DNA of 64,000 nt from positions 13,904,364 through 13,968,363 of the forward strand of contig JAQFVV010000012.1 of the NCBI GenBank assembly GCA_028023455.1. The letters run 5' to 3'. The notes under the pieces are model-generated. The model was not told the origin of the DNA and did not search any database. It saw nothing but the letters and a program-made list of their open reading frames with translations. A program made the translations under genes and the position numbers. This document shows, piece after piece, positions 1 through 13,664 of the stretch (positions are counted from its first letter, which is position 1; each line of letters opens with the position of its first letter). The DNA comes from Epiperipatus broadwayi. Its lineage: Eukaryota > Onychophora > Udeonychophora > Euonychophora > Peripatidae.

Positions 1-800
1 AAAATTTCTGTCTTCTTCAGCAGCTGGGTCAAGACTTCTATCCTCTTCAACAGCTTAATACTGACTTTTTACAAGGCACAGGTCTACTGATTTGCCTACA
101 CCTATTTTTTAGAACAATCCTGTGTTCAATCAATCACAAATCTGTCTACCACAAGACCAAATTAAACACTGACCAACATTGGTTAGATATTCCCTTTCTT
201 CAAAATTAATTTTTTTTCCTGCCAAAAAAAATTAGATTAATTACACTGATTTTGAAAACACTGCCTTTTCTTTTGGAGAGAGATAAATAAAAAAAATAAA
301 AAAAGGTTTCTTAATTAAAATAAAATTTAACAAAAAGTGTTAAAACTTTTTTTTTTTTTTTTGGTTTTTTTAAAAAAAATTCACTAACAAAAATTTATTT
401 ATTTTATTTCTCTTAAAAAGTTAAAATCAAAAATTTTCAGCAAACTTTTCATTACTTACTGAAGAGACAATTTTTTTTCTCTCAGTACTTTTTCAAAAAC
501 TAAAATTAAAGAGGTAACTATAATTTCTGAAGAGAGAGAACACCAACAACAAAAAAAGATTGGTTGTTTGAGTTTACATTTTTCTCTTTTTTACAACTCT
601 TTAAATTATCATATTTCAAATATTCACATTATGTTTAAAAAAATATATTTGAAAATTATTTAAAGAAAATTGTCTAGAATTTTTATATTATTTGGGAAGA
701 AGAAAATATTTAAATAAATTAAATATTATTATTATAAAAAACATGGGAAAATTAAATACTATTTCCCTATTAAATACATTTTAAATTTTAAAAGCTTGTA
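1..800. repeat. Left copy of a long direct repeat, about 800 bp (cut by window edge)
   Basis: This stretch matches about 8100-8898 in the same orientation along its whole length. Shared landmarks are the cttcaacagct-type motifs at the start, the segment around ttagaacaatcctgt, the segment around ccaaattaaacactg, and the final acataggaaaattaaat-like segment. Homology stops near 800 and near 8898. The copies differ by many substitutions and small indels, so the duplication is old. No reading frame in it resembles a known protein. It may be one LTR of a roughly 8 kb element without coding capacity, or simply a dispersed repeat present twice. Confidence 0.7.
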
Positions 801-3800
801 ATATTGTCATGGTCAGAATTGGCAGCTGCTCATAATAGTATAATATTTTGCCCTTAAAATGATGAGATGATGAATGGTGTAGCACATTTCATTTTTTACT
901 ATTTTAACTATATTTTAATGGTCATCTTATTACTGGTGTTGACCAAGATTATAGGGCTATTGAAATAAGTATTATAATCCATGCATAATTGATAATCTTT
1001 ATTTGAGGTGGCTGTGATTGGATGATAAATGGACTTATTCAGATTGTCCCTACTCTGTGAACTACTATTTCTTTTCATTCAGGCCTCATGTAGATTATCT
1101 TTATTTTTTGTTTCAACAGCCCTATTCTTTATACTAAATTTATTTCTCATTTTTGGGAATCCTTTGAAAGTTGTAAGAACCGAAATCTTTTTTCTAATCT
1201 TCCCTGACTTTGTTGCCTCAGCAATTATTTTATTTGATCACTATTTTAGTCACTATTCATAATCATCTGGTCTGCCTACCTTATGTGATAGGTTATACCT
1301 AATTATTTTTAATTTTGAACTATTTAACATAGAACCAACAATCAATAATTGCAAATGAGATATATGGACTTGAAACAAGTGAGAACAGATATCTGATATT
1401 TACTTTGTAGCACTTGATTCTGCACTTTTTTTAATATTTGTTTTACTTTTTGGACTGTTTTCCCCCTTTCTTTTCATCATTCTTTTGATTTTTATTTACT
1501 TTTGTTCATTTTCAAGATTTTCTTCCAGTTGTTTTGTCTATTTATCCCTTGGTCTTCATTTATATAATAATTTTTATCTTCTATATTAATATTTATTTCA
1601 TTGAAGAATTCATTCAATTGTTTTACATTATTACATATCTTTCCATCTTTTGTTTATCACACTTTTCATCATTTGTGTTTTTATCCAAATGATCACCCAT
1701 CACAAAGACACCATCACTATTATTACTACTAATGGCTTCAGCATCTATAGTATAAGTACCATCAACATCTGTTTTCCTTAATTATTTGGCTTACATTATC
1801 ATTATTTTGCTGAACATTTTGGCTCATTTTTTGATTGTCTTTTTTTATTTTCTGATTAATATCCTCAATCTTAATCAACATCTTTTCATTATTTTCTACT
1901 TTTCATTTTGCTTTTTTTTTTATCTTCATCTATTTTCATAATTTTTTGTCTATTTTATTCCTTTTTTCTGTTTAATTTTCTTTTTTATTTAACATCATTT
2001 GATTGCATTCTATATCCTTGTATTGCTCTTTTTCTTCTGCTTTAATATTTGCTTACATTGTAATTATCTTTATGAACACGTGTTCTTGATCATCTTAATT
2101 CAGTTGCGTTCTGCTATTATGTTTTGAATTCTTTTATTCTCTGATCCATTTTTTCTAATCTTTGCAGTCTTCTGCTCTCTTATTGCTTTCCTTGAATTTC
2201 TTAAACATTTGCAAAACTGGGCTGACATGGAAATTGTTTTTTGTTTTCATTCAGTCTGTTGCTGGGTTTTTTAATGATCATGTTCGTTCATCTTGTATTT
2301 TGCTCTTGTCAGCTTTTTGTTTATATCAATAACGTATAATCTTATAGAAATTATATTACTTTTACACGCTGGAAATATAAATATGAAGTTTGAAAAATAA
2401 TATCTTATAAAGTAAGCTTCACATCACCCTTCCTTTTCTGCAATCTTTCATTATTGCCTACTACTACTATTTATCATAATCTATCCTTTAAATCTGACTG
2501 TCTCACTAACTGACTACTTGTCTAATTTATTTATTTACCCTGCTTTATTCTCCTGTTCATGTGTGTGACTGATTTCCCAGTTAACTGTCTATGATAAACA
2601 ACTGGAAATATCAAAACTGGCAAATGGTTTATATAATGTTGAGATAGAACACTCCTTGGAGTTGCATGAACATATCTTCAAGACAATGACAAAATTCCCC
2701 ATCTATCACCAGTAGAGAAAGTTCAGCTAAACCAACTCCAATAGTCAAAAACTCAATCCAATATCCAAAAATTATACTTTGATTTTTTATTCTACTTTAT
2801 ATATGAACTCATATATATATACTAAGATCATTAATTTTTATAATTTGTCAAATTATAATTTGATTACCATCTATACTCTTGTCACATATTTCACTGTAAT
2901 ACATATAGAGTTTACTTTCTCAGATGTCATTGTATTTGAGCTTCAAGTTATATAGTCATTTTATATACTGACCATCAGAACTTGATCATCATCAGCCCCT
3001 TAGAGCACCATTTGTAATGGTATGTACCGACAGCTGAATATGAAGAGATGGGAAACTATCAGCCTCCTCATAAAAAACTAATCAATGAGCATTAAATAAA
3101 TATAAATGAGTAAATATAAAAGGAGTAAGTATAAAAGAAATAAGCATGTACACATAAGTTATAATCAGAAATCAACAGTAAATCTTTTATGACTGGATTT
3201 AAAAGTGGTACATTAAAATCAGGCTAATTATCTAGCCACTGCCAAACCTAGGGCATTATATACAAACAGTTAAGTGCACATAGTGGTAATCTATCACTTA
3301 TAATCAACAATAATGTTGGAACACTGATACATGTTGATTATCATGACTGCTCTGGTCATATAGTGTCATTAGTATATTGTAACTTAAATAAACTTAGATC
3401 AAAAGAATTTTATACCTGAGTGTAGCCAAAAATATATAAGAGATCAAAAATCCAAATATCATCACTTAGCTTAATAAATGAAAAATAGTAACTTAAATAT
3501 TATGGAGAAAAGAATTAAAATATGTAACTTGCTGAGTATAAGCTATTTAACAAATGATCAGATGATGAGTTATGAATCATATTAAGGGGACTCATACACA
3601 TAAATAGTCATTGAAATTTAATGCTTTCAATACTCAAGTAAATATTAATTATCAATAAAAATATCAAAAATATCGGTGGCTTAAATTCATCAATTTCTAC
3701 TTAAGATTTCCCAAGATATCATAATATCAATAATTAGAAACAATAATGCTTGGAGACTAGTCATTTCAGGTGTCTGGCCTATTTCAAACCCTAGTTAGGC

Positions 3801-6800
3801 AGGCATTGTATCATCAATAAACAAGTAGAAACTATAAACAAATTATTAAGAACAAACTATTATAACTCAGGAAATAACATCAAATGGGTGAGTACACTGG
3901 TAACTCAATAAAATATCTTGTCAGGTATACAGACAGTAGATTTTATCCACTTTCATCTCTTGGTTTGATGTCAAGTGCATATTTAAGTAAATAACAAGTG
4001 AATATGGTCTAGCAGGGCACCACTAGATTATCTGAACCTAGACACAGTTATATCTTATAACCTTTTCACATGTACCGGGTTTGAATCCCTTTTTGTTACT
4101 TTATTTCTAACAAAAATAGAGGATTTTGCTTTTAGATCCATATCACTGTATGCACTAACATTTAGGTAAACATAAAGCATCCTTAAACTAAAGTGGAGTA
4201 TAAAATTCATTAGACAAAAATCATCTCCTAAATCTTAACATAATAAATGCGTTTCAATATCTTTATAAGTTTTACTAGCTCAGATTATACTATTAATTTA
4301 GGATGGCAATTCACTCATCCTGGCATGATATAGATGATGGAATGGTGGTTATTATAATTATTCACGAATGTCAACTAAATACTATGAAATCACTTATTTA
4401 TCTATGGCCTTTAAACATTTATCTAGCTCATTAATTCAAACATGATGATGATGATGATGATGATAATGACAATAATAATAGTTCCATCCACAGCTTTAGG
4501 ACTAAGCCTAATCATAAAACTTAATTTTTAAAGAAATTCATACTATTGCTTAAACTTAGTATATCTAATCAAATCTTAACTAATTAATATTAACCATTGA
4601 TGATGAATGATCACAACTAATAAAGAATACTCTCAATGAACTATATACACCTCGTTTAATAAAACAATTTAACATTTATTAATTTATTACGAACATATAC
4701 AAACAATTTAAAGATAAAACTAAGAATTTATATGAATAATAATGATAATAACAATAATTGATTATTTGGCAATCATAAGATTAATTTTGAGTTCTTCCCC
4801 CTTTCCCATCAAAGATATATAATGTATATTAAATTGGATAAGTTTGCTAAAGTTTTCAATTCACAAGAAAATATTTCATAAACAAAATATTCACTCTTTT
4901 TTTTCTCTTTTGCACACATACTTAAGTAGAATGATGAAGTAGAAAAATGTTAGTGAAATTGAGAGAAGAAGATTTCTAGAAACAAGTTTTTAAACTATTT
5001 CTCCCCTTCCCTTCTAAGCTTTGAGATCGCTATTCTTTAAATCAAAACAAAAATAACCTAATATTTTTTTAACGCTATATATGTCTATTATTCTTCCAAC
5101 CACATGCAATTATATCCATGTAACAATTTAATATATTACTGTGTAGGTATGTATTTATTCCCATAATAACGAAAACATTTAAAAAAAATAATAATACAAA
5201 AAAATATTTTACATATTAATAACATTTCATAACTTTAGATTCATATACAATAATACCCTTTAGAAAATACTTCATTAATAAGCTGGGTATAATAGTTCTA
5301 ACAGACATAAAATTTTTACTCTAGGTTATAATTATTCTTATTGAAGAAAATTTTGTTTTCAATCGATTATTGTTGTTTTAAAGTTCTAAGAAAAAAAATA
5401 GAAAACTTCATCTCTAAAATGTCACGAATAGTCTATGAAATCATAAAAAGAAAATAGATAACGAAAATTCATATTACCAGTCCCAAGGATTCAAACTTAG
5501 CTTGTTTAATGTTCATACTTTTGCAGCAATCATGGTTTCTTTTTCTTAAGGCTTGTAATTATTTAATGGTGATGGTGATATTATTTGCCACTGGAACTTT
5601 TTTTCTGCCCTTGTTAAGCATAATTCTTCCATTAGAGTATATCAGTTGTTCTCTCATTTGCAATTTCTTTTACTGGGTTTAAATTCAGTCACTGGAATAA
5701 TTGTACTAGATGATTCAATTTGTACTAGATGGTTTAATACTTATCAGTCAATTAATCATTTCCTTCAGCTTTCAAATGCAGGTGAATGTTTCTTTTGCTT
5801 AAAATATCGAATTTTTCTTTTCAATTTGTCATCAGGTGTATAATATTTTAATTTCAGACAAGACATTTTTTTTCTATATGTTATGCTGGTTGATGATGAG
5901 TCAGGTCAACAGATGAGAAAATATATATTTCAACCTGCCATGCTGTTTTTAGTCTTCACAAAAAAAACTTTATATTAAAACAAAATGATTTTAAATTGAT
6001 ATCTGCTGAATTAAAATGCTTGTCTTCCTTAGTTTCAATATTTAAAAAATCTTCTTTACTGATTTTCCCAGGCTGGTTTTTATACTTTATTTTTCAGTTA
6101 AAATGGTCAGTAACAAACAATATAAGAAACTTTCACTTACATGATTTTTGGAAAGCTTAATTTGTTTTTCAAGTAAAATTATCCCAAACGTTTCCTTTCT
6201 CACTCTGCTGACAAAAATCGCACTCCTTTAATATTCCATCTTCCCTTTGATCTATCTGAGGTGAAGATTTTAAGCTGTCAGAGCTTATATCAAAACAAAA
6301 GATATTTACACCAAAACCTCTGAGTAAGAAAAAAAAATAGTCTAACAGAATTTCTTCTTTTTTTTCTTTAACATTTTTAATATGTACAAATCTAGATTTA
6401 TTTGTGCAATGTACACACACACTATCATTTACATCATTTATAAAAATGGCCTATTACAACAATCTAAATGTTTTTTAGAAATTATGATTTTAATATCTAA
6501 AATTAAATTCTTAACTTTCAAACGCAAACTACAACTTTAAAAAAAAAATAGAAATAGAATAAAATATTAGAATCTAGTAAATGTAGGTTAGCTTTGAAGA
6601 GAGTTTAATATTTGAAATATACAATGATAATTAAATAGCTCACACACACACTGCCTATATATGTGTTATTACTTTACCTTTTTAACAAAAGAAAATTAAA
6701 TATTGAATAATTAACTGTGTGTACTATTTTTGAGTTTTTTTATCAACACAAACAAATAAAGAACATAACTGTTGCCCCACTCTTTTTCTGTCCTAGGCTT

Positions 6801-8040
6801 TTAGAACTGGATCTTGTAGGGTTTAAACTTGGGTGCCCTACAGCTTCCTTTACTATATAAAAATGTGATAATTTTTATTCCACATTTTCTTTCATGCACA
6901 TTACGACAAATTTAGGTAATGCCTAAATTGTAATGGCACAATACCAACAAACTAAACTAAATTTCTAATAAAACAAAATACAGTGATTGGACTTTACAGG
7001 TGATATCTTTGCACCATCCAGAGTTATCTGAAATATTCAAACACCGACATAAAATCTTATATCCATCTAACTAACCATTATTGTCTAGAACTAGCTCAAG
7101 ATCATAAGTCTAGGAACTGCAACTGAAGAAGAAAATGTTTATATAACATTTTATTTTAAATAATTTTACTGGGGTAATTTTTAAAAATCCTAAAACACTA
7201 CCCTGTGATAAAATAAAGTCAATATGCTGCCAATTCATAGAACAGATAGCTGGAGGAATAAAGACATTAACAATTCTTTTTACAACAATTATTTAATACA
7301 CTAACTGATTAATTTAAAAAAAAATTAAAAATGATAATATGATAATTCAAATTTATACATTTTTATCAGAATATATTTGCATATAGCAAAAGTGATTAAT
7401 CACTTGATTGTTAAACCTTAAATTAGTTAACTTGTGCTTTCATTAGGTTATTTCCTTTTAAATAATAAAAGTTGGTAAACAACTTTCACAAACAGAGATA
7501 AGGAAGTTTGAATCAAGCATCAGCCCTTTGTATAATTTTGGAAGGAAAATCAAATGAAGAAAACCATGTTTTGTTGAGAGAAGGTTAAATTAATAAAATT
7601 ACTCATGGTCAAATATTTCTATAAAAAAATTATCTGTGATTGTAAAGATAATGTGCAGGTTTAAAAATACCTTTTACCATGATGTTATTTTTTTAGTCCT
7701 TTTTTTGGCACTTGTAATTTCCTGTTTCCATGTAGGTTTTTTTGAAGGCTTCTTAATTTCAGCTAATGTACACAGTTAATTTGTTCATTCTGTCATACAA
7801 TATTTTCAGGTGAATACAGAGAATTTATCCATTTTTCTTTCTAATTTCCAGGTCAGGTTAACAGATAGACACTCATGCTCTTGGGTAGAGACAAGATTTG
7901 TTATTGATTAGTTCAAGGGTATTTTTCTTTTCCTTTACATTTTTTATTGAGCTGGTTGCAAGGAGATTGTGTTTAACTGTTATCTAAACTTAGCACATAT
8001 TTATCTTCATTTTAGAAAACTTTTACAGCTAAACTTATGC
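801..8040. other. AT-rich non-coding DNA between the two direct repeats
   Basis: No supported gene here. Open frames are at most 83 codons and look like AT-rich noise. There is a GAT microsatellite at 4442-4469. A tRNA B-box-like string, gggtttgaatccc, lies at 4077-4089, but I see no convincing A box for it. The minus strand of about 1440-2290 reads as Lys/Glu/Gln-rich broken frames, which might be a decayed retroelement ORF1, but I cannot support a family. If the flanking repeats are LTRs, this is the internal part of a non-coding element. Confidence 0.5.
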
Positions 8041-8046
8041 TTTTTT

Positions 8047-8898
8047 TTCTTCAGCAACTGGTTCAAGACTCTTTTTACTGTCTTTTTCAACTGCTTGATT
8101 AATACTTTTTGTCTTCTCCAACAGCTGGATCAAGACTTCTACTGTCCTCTTCAGCTTGATTAAGCTTGACTTCTTACAAGACACTGGTTATTCTTCGCCT
8201 ATTATTTAGAACAATCCTGTATCCAACCAATCACAGTCTTGTCTACAATGACCAAATTAAACACTGGCTAGTACTTAGGTCTATGTTTACAAAGACATTG
8301 TTTAGATATTTCCCTTCAGAATTGAAATTTGAAAACAAGTCAAAACTTAAATTAGAATCATAGTTTTATTTTTTTCTGCCAAAAGAAAAACAAGATAATC
8401 AGATTAATTACACTGATTTTGAAAACACTATCTTTTCTTTAGGAGAGAGATAAAAAAAAAACCTTTTCTTAATTAAAATTTAACAAAAACTTTACAAATG
8501 TAAAAATTTATCTATTTTATTTCTTTTAAAAAATTAAAAATAAAATTGAGTAATCTTTTCATTGCTTAGTGAAGAGAATTTTTTTTTTTTCTCAGTTCTT
8601 TTTCAAAAACTAAAATTAAACTGGTAATCATAATTACCAAAGAGAGAAAACAAAATAAATTGTTTATTTGATTTTATATTTTTCTCTGTCATTTACAACT
8701 CTTTAAACTCTTACATTTCAAATATTCCACATTATGTTTAAAAAAAATGTTTGAAAATTATTTAAAGAAAATTTTCTGAAATTTTCATATTATTATTTGG
8801 GAAGAAAATATTTAAATAAATTAAATATTATTATAAAAAAACATAGGAAAATTAAATATTATTTCCCCATTAATTAAATGCATTCTAAATTTAAAAAG
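8047..8898. repeat. Right copy of the long direct repeat
   Basis: Homologous to 1-800 with an offset of about 8100 bp. The first 60 bp add a partial internal duplication: the motif made of an aacagctgg-like string followed by tcaagact occurs twice, near 8055 and near 8120. The end of homology is abrupt, at aaaagc in both copies. No coding potential is recognised. Confidence 0.7.
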
Positions 8899-10271
8899 CC
8901 CATTGCCCACAATATTACAATAGATTATCCTTTGAATTGACAAGGATAATAGAATCATCATATTGTAAATTTGCAAACCAAAACGGTGAAATTATTGTTT
9001 ATTAGTTTGTTCAAATTAAAAATTTCACATTAAATCTAATAAAAGCAGACACAAAATGTGTAACTTGCTTTTAAGCTTGTACTAAAATGTTCATTAGATG
9101 GAGCGTACCACTAGCTCCTAACAAGCTTTAATTAGTGCCATAAAAATCTAAAACAAATATGGAGCTAATATATATCATTGTTTAACATCAAGTTTAGTTT
9201 CAAATGTCCCTAATTGTTTATCTGCATTAATAACCCTTTTCATTCAATCATGAATGAAGCTGTATAATATGAATAAACTTTATTGGTCGATTAATTAATT
9301 TTAAACATTATAACAAACCAATTTGATTCATAGAGTTGCTGGCTTTTACTAAGTCTATAAAAGCAATATATTAATCATTCATTTATTCCTGATATTTTAC
9401 TTGTATTTGTCTAACAATAAAAAAAATGTCTATAGTGCTTTTTGATTTTTTTTTAAAACTACACTTAGTCTCTGGTAACCATTAGTCTATGATTGGAAAT
9501 AATTTATTTCAACAAAATCATTAAAGAACTTTTAGTTATATTCCATGATAATTACTGCAGTTTTGTCTGCACCTTTTATTTATAAAAATTGGAACAAATA
9601 GAATCTTGAATTAATCAGATGGCCCAATTTCATGAGTGAAGTTAACATATCACCATTTGCAACCTTTTCATTTTTAAGATTATAAAGAATGGTATTAACT
9701 TTACTAAGCTGTATATCTTTCTCCAAATCTAATGAGAATGAATATATCTAATGTCATCAAAAGTCATCATCTCATTTATTTTGCATTATTTAAAAAATGA
9801 TCAAAATCTAACTCCAGTTGTTCATTGTCATTATATAAGAGAATAGATTTAATAAGATTATGGTATTTATTTGGTTTATTAGTTTCTTTCAATGCATCAT
9901 AAAAGATCTAAAATGACCACTATTATATCCTTTTGCAATATGATCCACAATCATTTTTAAGCCTGGTTAATTGTGAACTTATGCTTTTAAATCTCTATAT
10001 TGGTTATGAAGCTCCACATTCACTTTATTATTCTTCCAAACAGAAACTTATACTGCAATAATTCTGACTTTGAATTTGGAGATATTGATTTTACTTAGGT
10101 TCTGTAACAGTTAGAGATTTATAACAAAGCAATTCATCATATAATTAATTTGATTATGTCTTTATATGCTATGTTTTCTATCATTTTTCTTTTTTTTTTC
10201 AAAAATATGTCTTAATAATATTAATTTAAAAAAAATATTGATGTATATGTAAATTTATATATTTTTTTTAG
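8899..10271. other. Non-coding sequence upstream of the first visible NitFhit exon
   Basis: AT-rich and without recognisable genes. It ends in a T-rich polypyrimidine tract and an AG acceptor at 10270-10271, so it is the 3' part of a NitFhit intron. A short hairpin (attatcctt / aaggataat) lies near 8925-8955. I looked here for the exon carrying the nitrilase catalytic Glu (a Pro-Glu motif flanked by splice sites) and did not find it. Confidence 0.6.
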
Positions 10272-10472
10272 AGCCTAGAAACTAATAGGATATTTAATTC
10301 TCACATTATCATAAATAATTCTGGAGAAATAGTCTGTATATATAATAAACTTCATTTATTTGATGTTGATATCCAAGGAAAAGTTCGACTAAAAGAAAGT
10401 GATTATACAATTTCTGGCTCAGAAATAGTTCCACCTATAGATACTCCTGTTGGAAAAGTAGGATTGATGCAA
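10272..10472 (+). CDS. NitFhit: NitFhit exon: Nit domain segment with catalytic Lys
   Basis: A 67-codon exon, phase 0 at both ends, between a T-rich acceptor (ttttttttag) and the donor gtaagg. The translation has the family pattern of an unfinished strand (N-S-H-I-I-I-N-N-S-G-E-I-V), then Y-N-K-L-H-L-F-D-V-D-I, K-V-R-L-K-E-S-D-Y-T-I-S-G and T-P-V-G-K-V-G-L. In nitrilase-superfamily enzymes of the Nit branch the Lys of the Y-x-K-x-H-L-F motif is the catalytic Lys; here it is codon 26 (AAA at 10347-10349). The last residue, Q, directly precedes the catalytic Cys of the next exon. The preceding exons, with the catalytic Glu, are not identified. Confidence 0.95.
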
Positions 10473-11221
10473 GTAAGGAAATGTTTTTATACATAGAATT
10501 TAATAAAACTTGTAAATACGTAATTTTTTTAAAAAACTTTTACATATAGGAATAATGAGAATTTAGATATTATTACAATTCATTTGATATATAAAATATA
10601 TCTTACTTATTTAAACGTCGATTATAAGAAACAGTTAGGTGTAAAGAATTTAAAAGCCAGTCCTAACTAAGTAATCCATGTGTATCTGTGACCATATTTG
10701 TGTAAAAATAAAACAGCTTTTAAAAATAATAAATACGTACATATATCTATGAAAATATTTAATGTGTGGAGTTACCTATTTATAAGTAACTTGCTTAGAA
10801 AGCACTTAATTTAGAATAAAGTACACCAGGCCAAGAATTAAAGTAAAACTGACAGACTGATTGTATGTATATATATATATAGGTAAATATGTAATATTAA
10901 TCAAGAAAGATTCTCTCAACTTGTAAGTGCTTGTCACACTAATGCAGTATCTTCCAGTGTCAAGCTATATATTATTATCTGTATAAAATCTTGGAAAGTG
11001 AATGAAAATGATTAATTTTTGTTTATTGCATATATAGTTTTGCTACAGGTTGGTGTTGCATTAATATGACTAACACTTATAAATTAGGAGATTATCTCTT
11101 CAATTAATATTATATTTGTATATATAATGTTGAATGGCTTTTCAAAACAGATAAAGATTGATATATTTAATTAAATCAATTATATAAGTGTGGAGAGATA
11201 CATGTGTTACTGACATCACTG

Positions 11222-11464
11222 AAAGAATTAAGAGACAAGTAAAGTTGGGCTGGACTTCTTTCTAGAAGAGATGATAATAGATGGACAGTTGAAATCTTAA
11301 AGGGGATTCCAAAAAATTATAAAAGACCTAGAAAGAAGCCACATATGAGATGGATGAATGAAATAAAGATGTGCTGGGGTGATAATGGAGAAGAGAAGCT
11401 AAAAATTGGAGATGGGATTGAACTTGAACAGACCTTCATCCTGCAGTGGATTGATAATGATTGA
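11222..11464 (+). pseudogene. LINE reverse transcriptase C-terminal remnant
   Basis: A + strand reading ending in TGA at 11462-11464 has the conserved C-terminal tail of non-LTR retrotransposon polymerases. It shows an I-K-R-Q-V-K-L-G-W segment, then R-W-T-V-E-I-L, K-R-P-R-K-K-P, M-R-W-M-N-E-I-K, and a final L-Q-W-I-D. This matches the usual pattern of R-W, basic-Gly/Lys-Arg-Pro, R-W-x-D-D-I and Q-Q-W. An in-frame stop lies near the start and no upstream RT motifs are seen, so it is a 5'-truncated, dead copy lying in a NitFhit intron. The clade (RTE-like or CR1-like) cannot be fixed. Confidence 0.7.
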
Positions 11465-11835
11465 AAGTGATGATGCTAATTAATTAGAAGAAATTAACAG
11501 CATTAATATCTGTTATTAACACTGATAGTAATGTAATGGTTTTAGGGTGTAAAAAATCAGTTTGGTTAACTAAACATTTACTGGTCTCATATATTTGAAT
11601 ATCATTTGAATTCTTAAACAACTGATTGTTGTGTAACTTTTTTAAATATTTTAAAAATATGTACATTTGAATAGCAAAGTTTTAATAAATGGATTTTACC
11701 AATGCTTGTTTGTGAATATGGTGGGATTTATGCTCTTAATGAAGAACATCACGAAAATTACAGATTACATAGGAAAGTTTGAGAGTTGTATTTGGGATTA
11801 GAAATAATGAATTAGAAAATAAACAAATGTAACTG

Positions 11836-11990
11836 TCACTGACATTATTAAGAGGCTGAACTGGAACTGGACTAAATGAGTTCCAAAAGATTGCAAGAGA
11901 ATTAAAGAGCATATGTGAGATAGATTGATAAGGAAGTTTGCTGGAGAAGAGAAGCTGTGAATCAGAGAAACTGGATTTAATTTGAAGATA
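11836..11990 (+). pseudogene. Second, more decayed LINE tail fragment
   Basis: Same strand and similar pattern to the fragment ending at 11464: a D-I-I-K-R-L-N-W-like start, P-K-D-C-K-R, a broken H-M-x-D-x-L-I-R segment and E-E-K-L. Stops interrupt it. It probably derives from the same LINE family, either as a separate insertion or a partial duplication about 600 bp downstream. Confidence 0.45.
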
Positions 11991-11999
11991 TCTTTTTTT

Positions 12000-13130
12000 C
12001 TTTTTGAAAATGTTGATGTTGATAATGAAGCATTATGATAAATGATTAATTACTCAATTTTATTTGTTGAGTATATTATAGATTTAATTTTATAATATAC
12101 ATATTCTATGGAATGATTAAAATTCATTTGTTAAATTCTCAAAATTCTATTTGCTATTAAATAATACATTATTCAATTGTTTGAAATACAAAGTAAGATT
12201 TTTCAAATAAATCTGGTTTAGATTTCCTCAGCTTTGCTATTTAATTTCAAGATGAGCGTATTTGAAAATATATACATACTCTTGATAAAATGTAAAGGAA
12301 TTATTTAATGTAATTATTTACAGTTAAATATAATCGTTAAGTTTCTAATGTTAGAGAGCAGGTCATCTAAAGAATATTTGGTTTTATAAAGAAAAAATTC
12401 AGATAGTATTGAAGCTGGTTGTTAGTAGCTTTTTGCAATGCATTGGATTTGTAAAGTTGTAAGTTTAAAATTTTATACAACACACATATAATGTATTGGT
12501 TAATCATTCATATATTTGACACTTAGAATTGTTAAATATATATATATAAATATGTAGGTAAAATTATCTTAGTAATTTTTTATAAAATGCAAATATTTAA
12601 ATGGAAATGAGTAAGTACATAGCATTAAAAAAAAATAGTAAGTTAGGACACTTCTCAATTAGAAATTACAGATACAAGATGTCCTAGAAAAAGATGAAAT
12701 GATATATGTAAAAGAAATGCTTATAACAAAAGTTATTTATTACAACAAAATTTAGGTCTGGGTTTCATCTTACAGTGCATAATTATTATAAATTTTCTGC
12801 TTAATTTAATCTTTTGCATAATTTGTTGTAAAAGAAAATTATTTAAGTTAGTCTAATGCATTTTCATAGATGTAAAATTATGCAGTTTACTTTTTCTTGA
12901 TAAAAGCTAGTTTCTAGAAATGTACCATAATTGTATACATTCAAGATACTTATAAGAAAATAATCTATTTTTAAAATGTTATGGTTTACTGAAAGTTTGT
13001 GATGATGACATTTTACTTGTAATTATATGTTTTAATTTTAAATGTGTTCTTTAGAAAAATTCCAACTTTATTTAAGCCTTTCAAATAAAGTCAGTAGGTA
13101 GTAACAATACACAGATTAGCATATAACACA
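12000..13130. other. Intronic AT-rich DNA, nothing recognised
   Basis: No gene, RNA or structured repeat is apparent beyond A/T runs and short TA tracts. Confidence 0.6.
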
Positions 13131-13134
13131 ATGT

Positions 13135-13286
13135 TTTGAGTATTATTACTGTTCTCTTTTCTTCAAATGTTGCTGGCTGACCAGTGACAGTTCTAGCATG
13201 AGATTCAAACTAGTAAGCTTTAAATTCATGAATACTGAATTTAAGGTGACACTAACCAACTACTCTATTCTGACAAATTATAATAA
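13135..13286 (-). repeat. tRNA-type SINE copy (minus strand)
   Basis: On the minus strand this copy starts with cagaatagagtagttggtta, which resembles a pol III A box. It continues through gtttgaatctc, which resembles a B box, and ends after ccagcaacatttgaag. It is clearly homologous to 13392-13535 on the opposite strand. The two boxes and the short length suggest a tRNA-derived SINE. The copies are diverged. Confidence 0.6.
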
Positions 13287-13391
13287 CCAGTAGAAATTTT
13301 ATATACTTATTTATGATTATTCTTCTGATAATGAAAGATCAGTAAGACCTTCATAAATAAATACCTAAAATTACTACTGATTATGACCTTT

Positions 13392-13535
13392 GACAGAATA
13401 GTAAATTGGTTAGAGTTTTTCCTTAAATTTAGTATCCACAAATCAAAAAGTCACCAGTATGATTTGATATTAAAACTCACTAGTCATGCCAGCAACATCT
13501 GAAGATGATAAGAAAATAATATGTCTCAAAATGTC
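13392..13535 (+). repeat. tRNA-type SINE copy (plus strand)
   Basis: Homologous to the minus-strand copy at 13135-13286. It reads cagaatagtaaattggttag, then ccttaaatttagtatcca, a degraded B-box region (tatgatttgatatt), and ccagcaacatctgaagatga. With its partner it forms a spaced inverted repeat of about 400 bp. Confidence 0.6.
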
Positions 13536-13664
13536 GTGCATGTTATATCTAATAATTGAATGTATTTGACACATTTCAACAAATATTAATTTGTTTAAAA
13601 GGCATTTAGTAATTAAAACTAAATGATGGAAATAATTCAATACATAATTACATATATATAATAG

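Noticed and set aside
1440-2290. Minus-strand Lys/Glu/Gln-rich broken reading, possible LINE ORF1
   Set aside because: Low-complexity A-rich DNA gives such translations by chance; no continuous frame or known motif.
4077-4089. B-box-like gggtttgaatccc, possible tRNA or SINE
   Set aside because: No cloverleaf and no A box at the right distance. Similar isolated strings near 5490 and 6810 were dropped for the same reason.
6169-6420. 83-codon minus-strand frame with several Cys
   Set aside because: Isolated, AT-rich, with no motif or homologous pattern, so not supported as a gene.
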